A stretch of 64,000 nt of DNA from Kappaphycus alvarezii (GCA_002205965.3 NADL03000699.1:2170001-2234000), one strand, 5' to 3'. Positions 32,821-45,100 are shown, counted from the stretch's first letter. Translations and numbers: made by a program. Notes: a model not told the origin generated them from the sequence alone.

Positions 32821-33680
32821 TCAAATAACTGTCCACTTCTGCCCTCATCGACCCCGCCAGATGAGTCTCTCCCTCCCCTCATCGCTTTCATTCAGCGCGG
32901 GCCCCCGCCCTCTGCATTCCTTCCTCCGCCCCTCCACCATCCCCTCGCTATCGCCCTCACAATCCCCTCTCCCTTCCTCCCTCATCCCTTCGTCCCTTTC
33001 GCCCCCTCCTTCCCCGACTCAACACATCCACCTCTCCATCGGTGCCTCCACTACCAAACCCACTCCACCACTCACTCCACCTACTGTCCTCCGTGTGTAA
33101 GTGGCACACCGACCCACTCCATCCAGTTTCCCTTCACCATATACACCAATCCCCACCTTTCCCTCACCCTTCCTCCACATCTCTCCACCCCACTCTACTT
33201 CGGAACCACCACAAGTAACAACCGTCTACCCTTCCCCCCATTCCTTTCCTTTCCTCCCCGAACAGGCCCTCTTACATACCAGCCATCTTGCCACGCTTAT
33301 CTACCTCTCCCGTCGGCCCAAGTCTCCACCCCCTCTGCCCACACACAAAGCTACATTCGCTATCAAAGCCACATCCTCTCCCCGCTACACCCCTAAATCT
33401 CCCCAAACCACCTCAACTCTCACGCTTCCGTTCCTTCTTCCATCATTATCCTACCTTTGCCCTGACCCCGTTCCGCGTACCCTTCCTACGCCCCTCCACC
33501 CCTCCCCACACTCCACTGTGCACTCATACTCCATTCCCATCAACCTGTCCTCACTCCCAAGGCATCTGTCTGTCCAATCTCTTGCGACTTCTTCATTCTT
33601 TCCTTCCGTTACCTTCCGCCCCAGTGTCCTCCATCTTACCTCCTATCGTATATCTGCACCACACTCACATACCTAATCCG
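32821..33680 (+). repeat. Pyrimidine-rich, G-poor tract upstream of the 34.3-kb gene
   Basis: For about 850 bases the plus strand is dominated by C and T, with very little G, as irregular CCCTC, CCTCC and CCACC words. All three plus-strand frames stay open for long stretches (32749-33396, 33101-33676, 33288-33827) because stops need purines; each would encode a Pro/Ser/Thr/His-rich peptide with no family signature. I treat these as by-products of composition. The tract ends about 580 bases before the start codon at 34259 and could be promoter or 5' transcribed sequence. Triplex formation is possible. Confidence 0.65.
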
Positions 33681-34258
33681 TCACTGTGGTGCATCTCATT
33701 TCTTTCCCTGTTCGCCTTAACTTTGCAATCACCATTTTCCTTCGGCTTGTCAGTCTGCCGCTACTTTCTACACCCTTATTTCGGTTGGTTCTTTGAGCAT
33801 CAGCAGGCGTCTACCGCATTAACTTAAGTTTGCCTCACGTGTCGCTTGATTCCGTCGAGTCATCTATCATCGCTTGTTTTTCGGAAATCACTCGGGCCAT
33901 CAGAAATCTCTTGATTCAGATCACATCTCTGGTCGCGATTCGCCACGCTGCTAGTGCCCATAGTCCATTAGTTTGTTTCCCTGGGGCTTCTCGCTGCAAC
34001 TGTTCGATACCATTTGCTCTCTGCTGCCATATTCGAGTGCTCATTCACCGGTTGTTGGTTGTCGTTTTGCTGGAATTACACAAATACTCAAATCAAGTGT
34101 TGTTCACCTGAGATTACTGCTTGGTGTAACTGCGACTCGCTGCTTATCCACCGTTCCTACGCTTCTAACCTCCCAATCTTCCCACTCATTCCGAATAGGT
34201 TAAATCTGCTCTTCACGAATGCTGTGAGCCGATTTCGCGCGTTGTCTGGAACGCGCGA

Positions 34259-36079
34259 ATGGACCCATCAGAACAAGGCGTAGGCGAACAGCACGCCCCA
34301 GGTGATCAACACACTCAGGATCAGAGTGAACCAACCTTGTCACATCAGCAGGGTCAGCCCTCTCAGCAACCACGAACCTCGCAAATCCATGTGCATACGC
34401 AACCACAGCAAACACAGGGAGCTGTACCGCAGCAGCAACCGCATCCGCAACAACCAATTCCGGACAGACAGCAGTATGATGATAGACGAGCACGTCATCT
34501 TATGCATATGGGGCGGCAACCCCCACATCCCTCTCAATACCATGCAAGAGCCGCCCCGACGCATGCACATCCGGAAGTACACGAGCGATATGCACCTCCT
34601 AATCTCATGCGCATGCCGCAGGCACAACATCAGCAACCCGCGCAGCAACCTCAACCTCCACACGTTGTTACACAGCAGCCACTTCCTGGAATGGCGCGGA
34701 CTGGCTCCGCCTTAGTGCAAACCGCGGGTTCCTCGGCGGGGCCGTCCTCGACATCCAAATTATGGGAGCATTTCGTCAAAGGTGAGAAGATGCAGAAAAC
34801 TAACAAGTTTTTTGCGCATTGCATTTACTGCCGCAAGGTGAACAAAGACAGTGCGACTCGAGGCGAGCGGCGTATGATGAGTAATCATCTCAGCAATTGT
34901 CCGGAAGCACCTCCAGAAGCGCGAGCTGAAGGGCAGTCTATTGCTAAGGACTTGAAGTTGAGACGGTCGCTGCTTTCTTTAGGGAAAAAGTCAAAATCCG
35001 GTATGGCAGGTGGGCCGCATGGTGGTGTCGGTGTGTCTCCCGGTGGTAAACGGCCTCGGAGGCCATCTATACCCATGGTTGGACCAAGTGGTACGCAGGG
35101 CCCCCAAGACCCTATGGTTGCGGCTGCCGCGGCAGCGGCCGCAGCATCCCCTGCACACGCCCAAGCAGACCCAGCAGGCGCAGGAGGACCATCGTACTTT
35201 GATCCAAGCCTTGGTGGCCCTATATCACTAGCGGGTGAATTAACTCGCACCGGGAACGTCACCACTAGTGACAACGTTCGGCTTTATTATGAGGAGTCCG
35301 GCAATGGGCATCCGCTGATTTTGATACACGACTTTGCGGGATCATGCAAATACTTTGAGGCCAATTTCCGAGACCTTGCTGCTCATTTCCGAGTTATCCG
35401 ATACGATTTGCGGGGGCACGGAGATTCCGAGAAGCCAAGGTACGGCTTCCACTTACATCGACTGGCGGCTGACCTGCATGACATCGTGGTTCATTTTTCG
35501 CTAGACAGAGTGGCGTTTTTGGGAGGCGGATTGGGCTGCTCTGTAATGTGGGCCTATGTTGAACTCTACGGACAATCTCAGATATCTGCACTGTTGTTTG
35601 TAGACCAGTCTCCGTATCAGATGGCATCTGCAGATGGCGAGTGGAGTCTTGGTTCAAGGAGAATGTTTTCGGAGGGGTCACTAGCACACATGGCAGCTGA
35701 GTTAAAGAATAATCCGCGAGCCTTTCACGAGGACAACGTACGATTGTGCTTTACGCGAACGCCAACAAATGTGGAGACATCTTTGTATGTCAATGAGAGC
35801 CTGAAGGCATCCCCGGATTTTCTTGTGAAGCTTATGGCGGATCATTGTCACACGGATTGGCGTTCAGTTCTGCCGCTCGTGAATTGCCCTGCGCTTGTTA
35901 TTGTTGGAAAGAAGAGCAAGGTATTTCCATGGCAGGGTGTAGCGTTTGCGGCCGAGCATATGCCTCATGCAAAGCTGCTACCATTCGAGGACGGATCGCA
36001 CTATCTGTACATTGAGGAGGCAATGCGTTTCAACAGCACGGTTACCGCGTTTCTTCAAAGTATTGTGGCTGGGGCTTAA
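34259..36079 (+). CDS. BED-type zinc finger fused to a catalytically incomplete alpha/beta-hydrolase fold protein
   Basis: 606 codons, one open frame. Residues 1-160 are Gln/His/Pro-rich and probably disordered. Residues about 168-214 are a BED-like finger: LWEHF, then C188-x2-C191 and H210-x3-C214. A basic linker and an Ala run follow. From about 325 an alpha/beta-hydrolase fold is clear (NVRLYYEESGNGHPLILIHD, FRVIRYDLRGHGDSEKPRYG, CPALVIVGKK). The nucleophile elbow reads G-G-G424-L-G, with Gly where Ser belongs. The acid position is S553 (GKKS, normally GxxD), and the oxyanion HG is HD. Only the His (H581, GSHYLYIEE) remains. I infer a non-enzymatic, nuclear ligand- or protein-binding regulator. 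The start ATG is the first in frame after upstream stops. Confidence 0.85.
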   Translation: MDPSEQGVGEQHAPGDQHTQDQSEPTLSHQQGQPSQQPRTSQIHVHTQPQQTQGAVPQQQPHPQQPIPDRQQYDDRRARHLMHMGRQPPHPSQYHARAAPTHAHPEVHERYAPPNLMRMPQAQHQQPAQQPQPPHVVTQQPLPGMARTGSALVQTAGSSAGPSSTSKLWEHFVKGEKMQKTNKFFAHCIYCRKVNKDSATRGERRMMSNHLSNCPEAPPEARAEGQSIAKDLKLRRSLLSLGKKSKSGMAGGPHGGVGVSPGGKRPRRPSIPMVGPSGTQGPQDPMVAAAAAAAAASPAHAQADPAGAGGPSYFDPSLGGPISLAGELTRTGNVTTSDNVRLYYEESGNGHPLILIHDFAGSCKYFEANFRDLAAHFRVIRYDLRGHGDSEKPRYGFHLHRLAADLHDIVVHFSLDRVAFLGGGLGCSVMWAYVELYGQSQISALLFVDQSPYQMASADGEWSLGSRRMFSEGSLAHMAAELKNNPRAFHEDNVRLCFTRTPTNVETSLYVNESLKASPDFLVKLMADHCHTDWRSVLPLVNCPALVIVGKKSKVFPWQGVAFAAEHMPHAKLLPFEDGSHYLYIEEAMRFNSTVTAFLQSIVAGA

Positions 36080-36248
36080 CTGGTAGAATGTGTTTGTGAG
36101 ATTTGGTTTTGACTTAATGCTTCTAACTGATGGTACTCCTTTCGAATGAGGGATACAGTAGAGTTGTAGGAGTTTTTGTACAGAGATTGGTACGTTGTCT
36201 AGATTTAGTTTTACTCCTAACAAAACCAATTCATTGCGGCGTTGAGCA

Positions 36249-36591
36249 ATGGCAGAGGAGGAGGCCCTGTTTTCGATTTCTCCTCACATGTCGAAGGTGA
36301 TCGAGCCGTCTGCAGCTGCTCACCATTCGGTGTAAAACGATTAGCGAGGTACATCGGGTGGTATCTTGAGGAATCCGAATCGCCATGTTTGCATCACACA
36401 TCCCGGCTAGGAAGGAAACGATCCGGAGGGCCTTACAGAAATTTCATTCTCAGGAATTCCTTCAGACGACAGCGAAAGTCCTGTTCGAAATGACTGATCA
36501 GCGGGTACAAAGGTCTGTGAAGGTGATGATGGCATCCGTTGTTGGAATTCCTTACTTGAGAGTCAATGCGGCAGTCGATCTGGCGCATTAA
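36249..36591 (+). other. Possible small gene or exon downstream of the hydrolase-fold gene
   Basis: An ATG at 36249 opens a 28-codon frame (MAEEEALFSISPHMSKVIEP). A second frame, 36385-36591, encodes 68 residues predicted as basic amphipathic helices (TIRRALQKFHSQEFLQTTAK, then DQRVQRSVKVMMASVVG). They could be two exons of one small protein, but no splice-site pair that keeps the register was convincing. Base composition is like the neighbouring gene and unlike the repeats. Not recognised. Confidence 0.25.
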
Positions 36592-36637
36592 ACCTGCGTT
36601 TTAGAGTAATGATGGAAAGCACCTTGTGCAACACAAT

Positions 36638-37145
36638 ACTGTACAGTACAATATTGTACAATACGGTGCAGTACAGTGGCAGTACAGTACAATATGCGCA
36701 GGTGTCCTACAAAAAAGCTGATACAGCTCTATACAGTACATTTTGTACGTACAGTACAACACTTGGCACTGTGTTTCTTCAAGCATGGAAGTGCAAATGA
36801 TTCCGTTAGTCAATCCCCGTGAGCAAAATAGATTAGCTCTGATTCAATAATGTCTATGTTTTATTATTCTGCTTAGTGAAATGATAAATGTTTTTTAGCA
36901 CTGTACAAATGTGTCAATTCTGTGCTGTAAGTTACAGTAACATTGTACGGAGGCAACCCCATAATTGGTCGAATAAAGTGTTTAGTGTATGGACCATATC
37001 TGGGGCAACCTTGCTACCACTGTACTGTACTGCGCAGCATTGGGCAGTACAGTATCTCGAGAGGCCTCCGGGAAGGGTTGCTGTCTGCAGAAGTGATGAC
37101 TTGATGTTTGGATGTACTGTACTGTACGTTCTTTACAGTACTGAA
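36638..37145. repeat. (TACTG)n / (CAGTA)n cluster downstream of the 34.3-kb gene
   Basis: Many short runs of the pentamer TACTG and its complement CAGTA occur in both orientations (36638-36690, 36735-36760, 37018-37060, 37112-37145). Where the orientation switches they form inverted repeats such as GTACAGTACTGTAC-like words. Similar clusters flank the GRAM gene and the window's right end. Confidence 0.7.
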
Positions 37146-37750
37146 CTTTTATTCCCGCACTTCTCCGAGCTCCTATTTGGAGATGCGTTCTTTTCCAGAC
37201 CATGCAGCAAACTGTAAATACGCCACTTTTTGACATGCTCAACTTACCAGCATTTCAGCGACTTTCAATGCAACCATGCGACCAGGACTCTGGATGTCAG
37301 CAATTCTCGTCAATTAAAAAGAAACTCTGAGAAGCTTAGGCGAAACGGAGAGCGCTGCGGTGCGGGAGTGAGAGCAAGTTCACGAGGTAAAGGGTTTATT
37401 GCCAAACCCCTTTCAATTGGGAGTTGCAGGGAGTCGGCACTGGCCCACAACACCGTTCCCATCGGTATCGCCAATCTCCGAACATGCTGAAGGCACGCAG
37501 TTCATCGCTTGAAGAAAAACGAAACCGACGTCAGAGGTAGCTACCGGTGCAGCGCTCCATTTAGGACATCACGGTGGAGCCAACTAAATGCCGCAGACAT
37601 GTCGGCAGAGGCAATGACCGGAAATTGGAGAAAAGCCAGGAAATACTAACTCGATCGAGAATCAATTACTGTAGGAGTCCAAAATTTTAGTCACGGATCC
37701 TTCCCATTGGACCGATTGGTGGAAATCGAGTTGGGCAGTTGCAACCTTTA

Positions 37751-37837
37751 CTTTTCAATTATCTAATTGCTAATTCCGGGCAACAACCGACCATATCTTT
37801 CAAACATTAAATTACCCCACATTTTCCCCCTTTTCAA
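37751..37837 (+). mobile_element. Small GGGG/CCCC-ended repeat, copy 2, with perfect 8-bp duplication
   Basis: The 71-bp unit 37759-37829 ends ACCCCACATTTTCCCC. It is flanked by CTTTTCAA on both sides (37751-37758 and 37830-37837). Its inner part ACCGACCATATCTTTCAAAC is shared with the other copies. No terminal inverted repeats are visible. Confidence 0.75.
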
Positions 37838-38443
37838 AAACCGCTGCCGTCGAATACGACCGCCTGGTCACTATTCTCTCCTCCCTCGTTCTCCAGCTTA
37901 CGGCCCATGCCGTATCTCGCCGTGCTTTTTCTCTCACATCACCTGATGCGTGAGTGACCCTCCTGCGTTTAGTGAACATCTAATAAAAGCGTTTGTTTGT
38001 TTGTTGTTTTCAAAAGGATTAAACACGGTGAATCTGTAGGGTGTAAGTTTTCTGTCCCGCTTTCCCCTTCAAGTACTGTAAGCAAATTAAAACGTAGTGA
38101 CGCAGAGTGTGAGCAAATGGGAGCAGAGAAGTTTAATGCATTCATTATCTAATGGGGACTGCGCACGTCCTAATAACATATACGGCTACGACCTAACCGG
38201 ATGTGCAGTGTGCAAAGTATGAACTTGGAAAGTCCTCAAAAACTATCCCATTGGCACTAACCATCTCGAAAATGAACGACCTGTAAATACAGGGCTGCAA
38301 CTGCTCTATAGTAGCGCGGAAGCTACCGCACATGTAAGTTTGAAACACCGAAAAGGAAGAGAAGCTGACAACAAGAAAATAGTAATCCGAAGATAACGAA
38401 ATTACAAACAACAAAAGAAAACATTTTTCACTTTACTTCAACA
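37838..38443. other. Intergenic stretch with a possible coding scrap
   Basis: At about 37840-37955 one frame reads VEYDRLVTILSSLVLQLTAH followed by AVSRRAF and a stop, then AATAAAAG and GTTTGTTTGTTTGTT. That combination resembles the end of a retroposon-encoded protein followed by a 3' tail, but it is too short to assign. The rest holds no feature I recognise. Confidence 0.3.
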
Positions 38444-39390
38444 CTAGTACTTCATAGACTCGTCTTTCGCGTCGATTACTGCAAACATACGCTTGGGTAG
38501 ACTCTGGTGGAGGTTCAGTATGTAACCACTATAAATAGATGCCCAAGCCCCCTCATTTCCAGCTTTCAACCCAGCTACATTCTCGTGACGCCTCCTCTGT
38601 AAGTCAGTAAGCACCAGTAAGCCCCAAACGTTTTCAATTATGTTTAGATCTTGGGACTTAGCGATGTTAGAACTTTGATGCCGCGCTGAGAGAGAAAATT
38701 CGGGTCTGCTGGGACCGGTGAATGCTAACACTTTCTTGCTGAAATGTCCAAGTTGTCGATTCGCCAAGACATTCTGCAGTCCAGGGTATAAATCCAGTTT
38801 CAAGAGTTGTGCAATAATTTCTGGAGTCCTGCTTGCCTGATAAGAAACTAAAGGGGAATTTTTGGGTTATTTTAATGCATGGAAGATGTGGTCGGTTATA
38901 TCCACGCGGCTAATGCGTTATGTGGAACTAAAGGTGACGTATCATAAAAAAATAGCCGCCCATACCATAACACTGCCCCCTCCATTTTGCCTCGTGTGAA
39001 AAGGCCGCGGTTCCGTGCGCAAGATATGCAAGTACATAGTCAATCCATCAGGCCCATCAAGGTTGAATTTGTACTCTTCCGAAAAGACGACATGCGTCCA
39101 GAAAATGTTATCATTTGAAATAAATCTGCGAGCCCACTGCCATCGATTTTTCTTGTGCTCGCTCGTCATTTTCGGAACCTTGCTCACCCTTTTATACTTG
39201 AAAATAGGAGACGTATACAAAAGCTGCTGTACGCACCGGACAGTAACCAGCAAATGTAGCACCCGCTTGATCTCTGCAGCACTTGAATTGCCTGTAGATG
39301 CCTTTCGAAAATGCGAAGACAGTCATTCTCGGAAAGTTTTTTGGCGTTTTTGGGAGTTTCGTTATGGCGTCTGTGAGTCCTTTTCATGAT
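38444..39390 (-). pseudogene. Tc1/mariner transposase relic
   Basis: On the minus strand the N-terminal part (39387 down) has a KKLSENDCLRIF helix typical of the paired-like DNA-binding domain. The catalytic region reads HVVFSEEYKFNLDGPDG, where Tc1 transposases have FSDE, so the first catalytic Asp is now Glu. GGGSVMVWAA follows. After the small repeat inserted at 38853-38924 comes the final block SQDLNIIENVWGLL, with its Glu intact. Stops and the insertion make it dead. I could not identify its terminal inverted repeats. Confidence 0.8.
38845..38932 (-). mobile_element. Small GGGG-ended repeat, copy 3, inserted in the Tc1 relic
   Basis: The 72-bp unit 38853-38924 starts GGGGAATTTTTGGG and contains GGAAGATGTGGTCGG. 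Near-identical 8-mers flank it: AAACTAAA (38845-38852) and GAACTAAA (38925-38932). It interrupts the transposase frame between the catalytic blocks, so it is younger than that element. Confidence 0.7.
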
Positions 39391-40970
39391 AAATTATGGG
39401 CTTTTCTTGGACCTCGATACATAGTCTTTGTAATTACACGAACTAGAATTTGCTCCGTAATAATGGCCACAATCTGGCCTTTTTCAAGATCGCTGTGTTA
39501 CTTTCCCTTCGGCATGTTTCGAATGAGTCGAAGGTGCTACAGCACCTAATCGGGTCTTCAGGATTACTCAAACCATTTAAATAAAGAGATTTGATATGGA
39601 CCTTAAAGTTTTCTGTGAGATAGAAGACGCTTTCCCGGTAAAACGTTCTTGTACCATTTGAAATTTCGTTTATTTTGTAGGGCTATTTTTGTTTATTTAG
39701 TGTGACCGAAACATTTAGTCTTTTCTATCCATCTTGGCCATTCACCGTCTTTTAATAGGTATATCTCACAGTTGAGGTGCAAAAACTGTGATATTTGAGA
39801 TAGCTTCTGTCATTTCGAAGCAACAAAATCGTGTGTTTAAGTTTAAATTTCCGGTGCTGCACCGCGTAAGAAGGGCAGGCCAAATGAACAGGTACAAAAG
39901 CCCCCAGGATGCCGTTGTAGTTCAATAAGTGTGGCAGTTTATACCAGTTGACTGTAACGGCAAGCACGGTAGGTCTAGTCGTGGGCGATCCTTTTTGTGG
40001 GAATCTGCCCTTTTTAGTTCGCGCCATAATGGCCTTTAATTTTTGCGCGCACACACATTCCTACCGTATGTAAGGGCTGTCTCGTCCCAGGCCACGAGGC
40101 ATTGTTCAGTTGTTACGACAATTACTTTAAATTCCCAATTAATCCCATTTTAGTTAGGAGAAGGACACTTATCTGTCTGTGAGGGGACCATACGACATGG
40201 AGCGTTTGTCAGTGGCTGCTAGCTGGACGGACTGGTCTTATTTCAACTCTTCAGAGGACGACCACGTCGGTAAGGGCGTTGCCGTTCTGGAGGGTTTAGG
40301 AATTGGTGGGGAGGATGATGAATAGTTGGTGGGCGATCTCGTGGTATGCTCAAATCATTTTGCTTGAATCACACAACCTCCGATATCAGGAAACTTGAAC
40401 AAAGACCTCACTTAGGAGGGCTAAATTTTGGTTAATTTAATATTTGGATAGTAATGTCATTTCCTGAAGTGAGGCCACATATCATACATTGCATTCCATT
40501 AGAGATTGAGTTGGTTGGGTGTGAGCTTGCAGAATACGAGGGAATCACCTTAATTTGGTGATTCTATCCTGCTTTAGAGTGCGCTGCGCTAGGGTGCGAA
40601 ACTTCCTATTCCCCACAGTAAAGCAACAGCAAAGAAAAAGCTCCGTTACCTACGTCCAACTTTCTTATTCAAGGCGGGAGCAGTTCCCACGTTTTATGTT
40701 AACTGGGAGTCCTGATTGGTGAACGTCACACCGTACGCTGCCTGGACCAAGTCAGCTAGCTGCTGCCTAGCGCACGGCCGGAGTAGTCCGCGCTACCTTG
40801 TTCTAAGCGATCCCAGAGTAGGATCGGCTACCCTTACTTTTCCCACCTGATTATCCTTTTCCCATTTTTTGCGTTCACCCCGAGAACCCTGGAGGCCTTT
40901 AGAGCACCCTCCTATCCTACCGGATGCGATCTACATCCCTCTACACTGTAAGCTCCGTTTACTGTTAATC
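39391..40970. other. Stretch without a supported gene
   Basis: A minus-strand frame at 39752-40054 has no recognised motif. The sequence before 39740 may still belong to the Tc1 element's leader. Base composition shifts toward AT at about 40970. Confidence 0.4.
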
Positions 40971-41629
40971 CCAGCTAGACTAGACTACCGAGGAAGATGT
41001 ATTTCCAAAACATCAACCACAAAAAAAATCTTCTATTGATTGCATCAGAGAGTGATACAGAACAGTTACTGTTATTTTCAATATAATAATGATTTTTAAT
41101 CGCTTTTTCTTCCCACATTTATTCAGTTTATAAATTTTTATGTGCAAACATTCCTCAGTAATGCTACTCTTTCTTTTAAATGATAGAAGTAATTCATTGA
41201 ATTTTACTACGACAATACATTTTCAACAGCTGTACTAAAGGTAAAACCAGTTTTGTTTTTATTTTTCATCTAATTCTAAGTATCCCACCTTACCTTTTTC
41301 GACTCATTTTACCTTCCGAAACTAGCACGTTGCCTTCTCTCTTCATTTTGATTTACCAGTAATCAAAGTCCAGTTGCAGTATTAAAATTACTACAATATC
41401 AATTTGGATTTTTCGATCCGAAAACATTGTAGTAATTACTTATAGGTATTGCTCACGTTTTTTTGGATAAAGTTTTTTTTCAAGATATAACATATGACTA
41501 TTTTTAAAACTTGTTTGCTTTCTTTTTGGTGATTATGAATGAGTATTGTGGTAAAACTCTCTAGTTAACAGTTTTCAAATGATTATAATTAAGGATGGTT
41601 CTTTTGCATTTATTTTATATATTGAAATT

Positions 41630-41759
41630 AATATTAAAATAGGGTAAATGTGGGGTGATTTAATATTTGAAAGATGTGGTCGCTTGTGGCCCAGAATATA
41701 CTACAGAGTGACCGGTGGTACCTCTTAATTTCCCTCAAAATCCGGCTCAATATTAAAAT
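41630..41759 (-). mobile_element. Small GGGG-ended repeat, copy 4, with 11-bp duplication
   Basis: The unit 41641-41748 (108 bp) begins AGGGTAAATGTGGGGTG and contains TTTGAAAGATGTGGTCGC and GGCCCAGAATATACTACAG. It is flanked by AATATTAAAAT at 41630-41640 and 41749-41759. With copy 6 it defines the longest version of the family in this window. Confidence 0.75.
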
Positions 41760-42122
41760 CGATTGCAGGGATGGTAAACTATACTACTTAAATTACCGTG
41801 AGTGCTGAAGGGCTACTCTTGGGGACTATGATTTTTTTAATTTTTCTCTACACATCTTTTTCACGGCTGTAGAAAAAATACGAAGCATACGTAAAGAGAT
41901 AAAAACACTTCATTTTAACAAAAAATCTCCTCAGCAGACTCATGAGAGATCTTGAGACGAACATCGCTCAAAACTTGATATTTTATTTTTGTAGGATATA
42001 TATTATTCTAGATGGCTCTCAGTACTAGTGTGTTCTAATCTGTTTCAGAACTTTTTTTCCTTTATATTTTCGCTTTGATATTTACCAGGTAAAAAATAGT
42101 GTGGTGCATGTCGTTTTTACCG

Positions 42123-42172
42123 AAAGATCCATCTTTGTAGTTATGATAAAGATCCATCTTTGTAATCATGAT
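42123..42172. repeat. Two-copy tandem repeat, period 25
   Basis: AAAGATCCATCTTTGTA is followed by (G/A)(T/T)(T/C)ATGAT twice in a row (42123-42147 and 42148-42172) with two mismatches. Each unit starts with an AAAGAT..ATCTTT inverted repeat. Confidence 0.7.
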
Positions 42173-45100
42173 TGCCGATCCTTGGCTCCAATATATTCTT
42201 TTTCCTCGGTCGTTTTGGGTATCCTCTTACGGTAATGGAACGTTCAACGTTTTTTGGATTAATCTTTTATGATGAGAAATTGAAGACCAACCTAGGTGTA
42301 GTTTTATTTTATCAAACACTATAGGGCTTGGTAGTATTTAATAATATTTTGGAATCATCGCTGATTTCAGGATGACTTTTCCGGAAAGTGTTTCCCTTCG
42401 AAAGTACTCTAGGATGTATATGTATATCGATGAAAATTTTCATTTCTATCTCGCTCCTTTTTTCATTCAGTAGAGCTTCAAATGATTTGGTAAGCAGTTC
42501 CAAAAACATCTAAATTATATGGATATGAGTACCTAGAATTCGGAAATCACTGAGTCAATCGAACCATAATGGTCATTTTTCTAAATTGCTTTCTTTAGTT
42601 GAGAAAAGTACTGGATGGGCCGTATCAATTCTCTAACACTCAGAAAAGTAAGGTTATGGATCTCATTTGAAAATGGACTTTAATTTCCTAATCCCTATCG
42701 TTAAATCGGAAATTGAAAGATCTCCATCCCTCTAGATGATAACATCATCAATTCGGGCCTAAAACACAGTATTTCATGCAAAACCTTCTTGTCAAGACCA
42801 AAACCACAAGTTCAAACACCTGCGCACCCAGTACCGCCCCAATATCTACCCTATAACATCCCCACCAATTCGCTACAGTCTTACACAAGCCAAAAAGTCC
42901 CTACTACAGATAAGAGCAAACTCCATTCCCCACTGACTAGATCGCAAGCAACCGGCGCCTAGTGCAACTTGTGGTATAAATCTTTTATGTTAATTGGAGA
43001 AGTTCGGACATGCTAGAATAAGAGTACTCACATTTCCATAAATTAAACACGTACACCGCATACTTTCACCTAGTACTTTTATGATCACTAAAATCCAGGC
43101 TGCGCATACAGGTTTTTCTTGAGATACTTTGTAATTTTTAGAGCAATCAGCACTTCTTGCAGTCTTTTGCCAAATACTTTTATGTTGTCAATGTTTAGAA
43201 ATTTCACATTATTCGATATTCACATCAAGAACCGCTAATTTAATATCAATATATTTTCCAACACTTTACCTCCGCAAATATATATATCTCTTTTCTAAAT
43301 TTACTTTTATGCCTTCTCCCTCCATTAGAACGAGCCTCATTAAATCACCGCAAAGCAAAAATTACGATAAAATCTCTGCTGGTTACTTTGTGCTAATTTC
43401 ACCCCTACTACCTCCCACAGAAAGATATCTTAATCTACAATATCAATCCATATAAATCAATGGTTCAGAAGAAATGCCCAATTATTATTTGTCAGATAAT
43501 CTCCCTCGTCATTTGAAATATGAAGTTAAGCGGCCTCGATCATGATTTATTCCCCAGAGTCCGTTAGAATTTTTTGCAGTCTGTTACTCTGATTTTAACG
43601 GCACTTTACATTTATTTCATCAACTTTTAGTCCCTAATTGTCTTTAAATTAATCATCTTCTACTCACATTGTACCTTTGCTACTAATTGAACGGCCCTTT
43701 TTTGGCGGTGGTCTCGGACGCCTGTAGGAAGGAACCAATAATTGATGTCACTATTTTGCTAAGAAAGCACTCATTTGTTAACTGTATTCATTTATTGTAC
43801 TTTTGATGTTGCAAATCGTTCCTAGTTGCAGGAGAGAAGAATAAGGCGAATAGCTTCAACTACATTAAAAAAACTAATTCCATCAGTCGTCAAATACTTT
43901 CTTTCATTTGTGTCTCATTCACTGTCTTTGTTTGATCTATACTATTTCACATACGTTAAACAAAATCTTCAATTATTCTTTGAAATTATTAGAATGTCTT
44001 TATGGTGAATATTAAAATTTCGTTGCACCATTAATTTGCATAAAGCTTTCATTTTAAGGACAGTTCATATTGCCTAGTTCATATCATAGAATCCGTGAAT
44101 CTTGAAAATATTGGTATGTGTGCGAAATATTTTGGATATTTGATAGTTGAGGGAATTTGTGACTTAGAGTAGTGTAACGGGAACCTTATATCTTACAAAG
44201 ATGAAAATAATTTTTTCAATGCATATTTCACTATCAACATTTCACTCAGAAGAACAAATAAATAGAGTAAAAGATACGTGGTCTTAAACATGCTCCAGTA
44301 TGAAAATTTAGTTTACTTTCAACGCTAATGGAGAATCTGGAATCACTTGTACTATTCTTATGTTCCTTAAAGAGCTACAGAGTAATTGGTATCCGAAAAT
44401 ATAATTTATTAATAGGTCTAATTTACTCTTCATGAATAATGTTTTGCTCAGAGGTGAAATTTTGAAAAGTTGAACTACATGGGCATGTATGAATTCTTTT
44501 TAAAAAACTCCTCTTGTAAACATCTCTTTGATATTAAGCACTGAATCTCAGCAGATCAATATATATATCAAATATCCGATGCTGGGTCTTTTGGTTTATT
44601 TTTCCGCATTAAAATAAATTCCAAAATGATGTAAGAGGATTGGAGAGTTCTGGATGAAGTAAAAAATTTCATACTTGAGAAAAATTACCCATAAAAATTG
44701 GGAAAGCCTTACCTATCCCTCCAAAGAAACTCTGTTTTGGTTTTCAATGGCCATCAAAATATTGATTTACGCAAAAATGCGCTCTGTTCCATTAAAATGA
44801 CGTATATATGTTTGAATATGATTTTCTGGGGAAATAAGAACACCTGATGCAGTTGGAAGGTATTATTCATAAATATCGAATACCTTCAATGAAAGGCTGA
44901 AATTGAAGCATTGTTGGAATAAAGGTGGTTGAATAAATATGTAGTCCAATATATAGAGGAGACAAGAGCAAGTAGAACCACCAAATGTGACAGGAAGATC
45001 ACCTTTGTGGAAAAGTCTAAACTAGGGGCTCGAAACCAATTTTTATTAGTTAATTCTCAGAGCTTCCTTTATTCATGAAATTACATTAACTTCATTCTGG

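Noticed and set aside
32749-33827. Three long overlapping plus-strand frames (up to 215 codons) rich in Pro/Ser/Thr
   Set aside because: The DNA is pyrimidine-rich, so stop codons are rare in every plus frame. Three frames cannot all be genes and none shows a domain or conserved motif.
37751-41759. Small repeats at 37.8 and 41.7 kb as the two inverted ends of one 4-kb DNA transposon
   Set aside because: Each copy has its own pair of target duplications (CTTTTCAA and AATATTAAAAT), so they are independent insertions.
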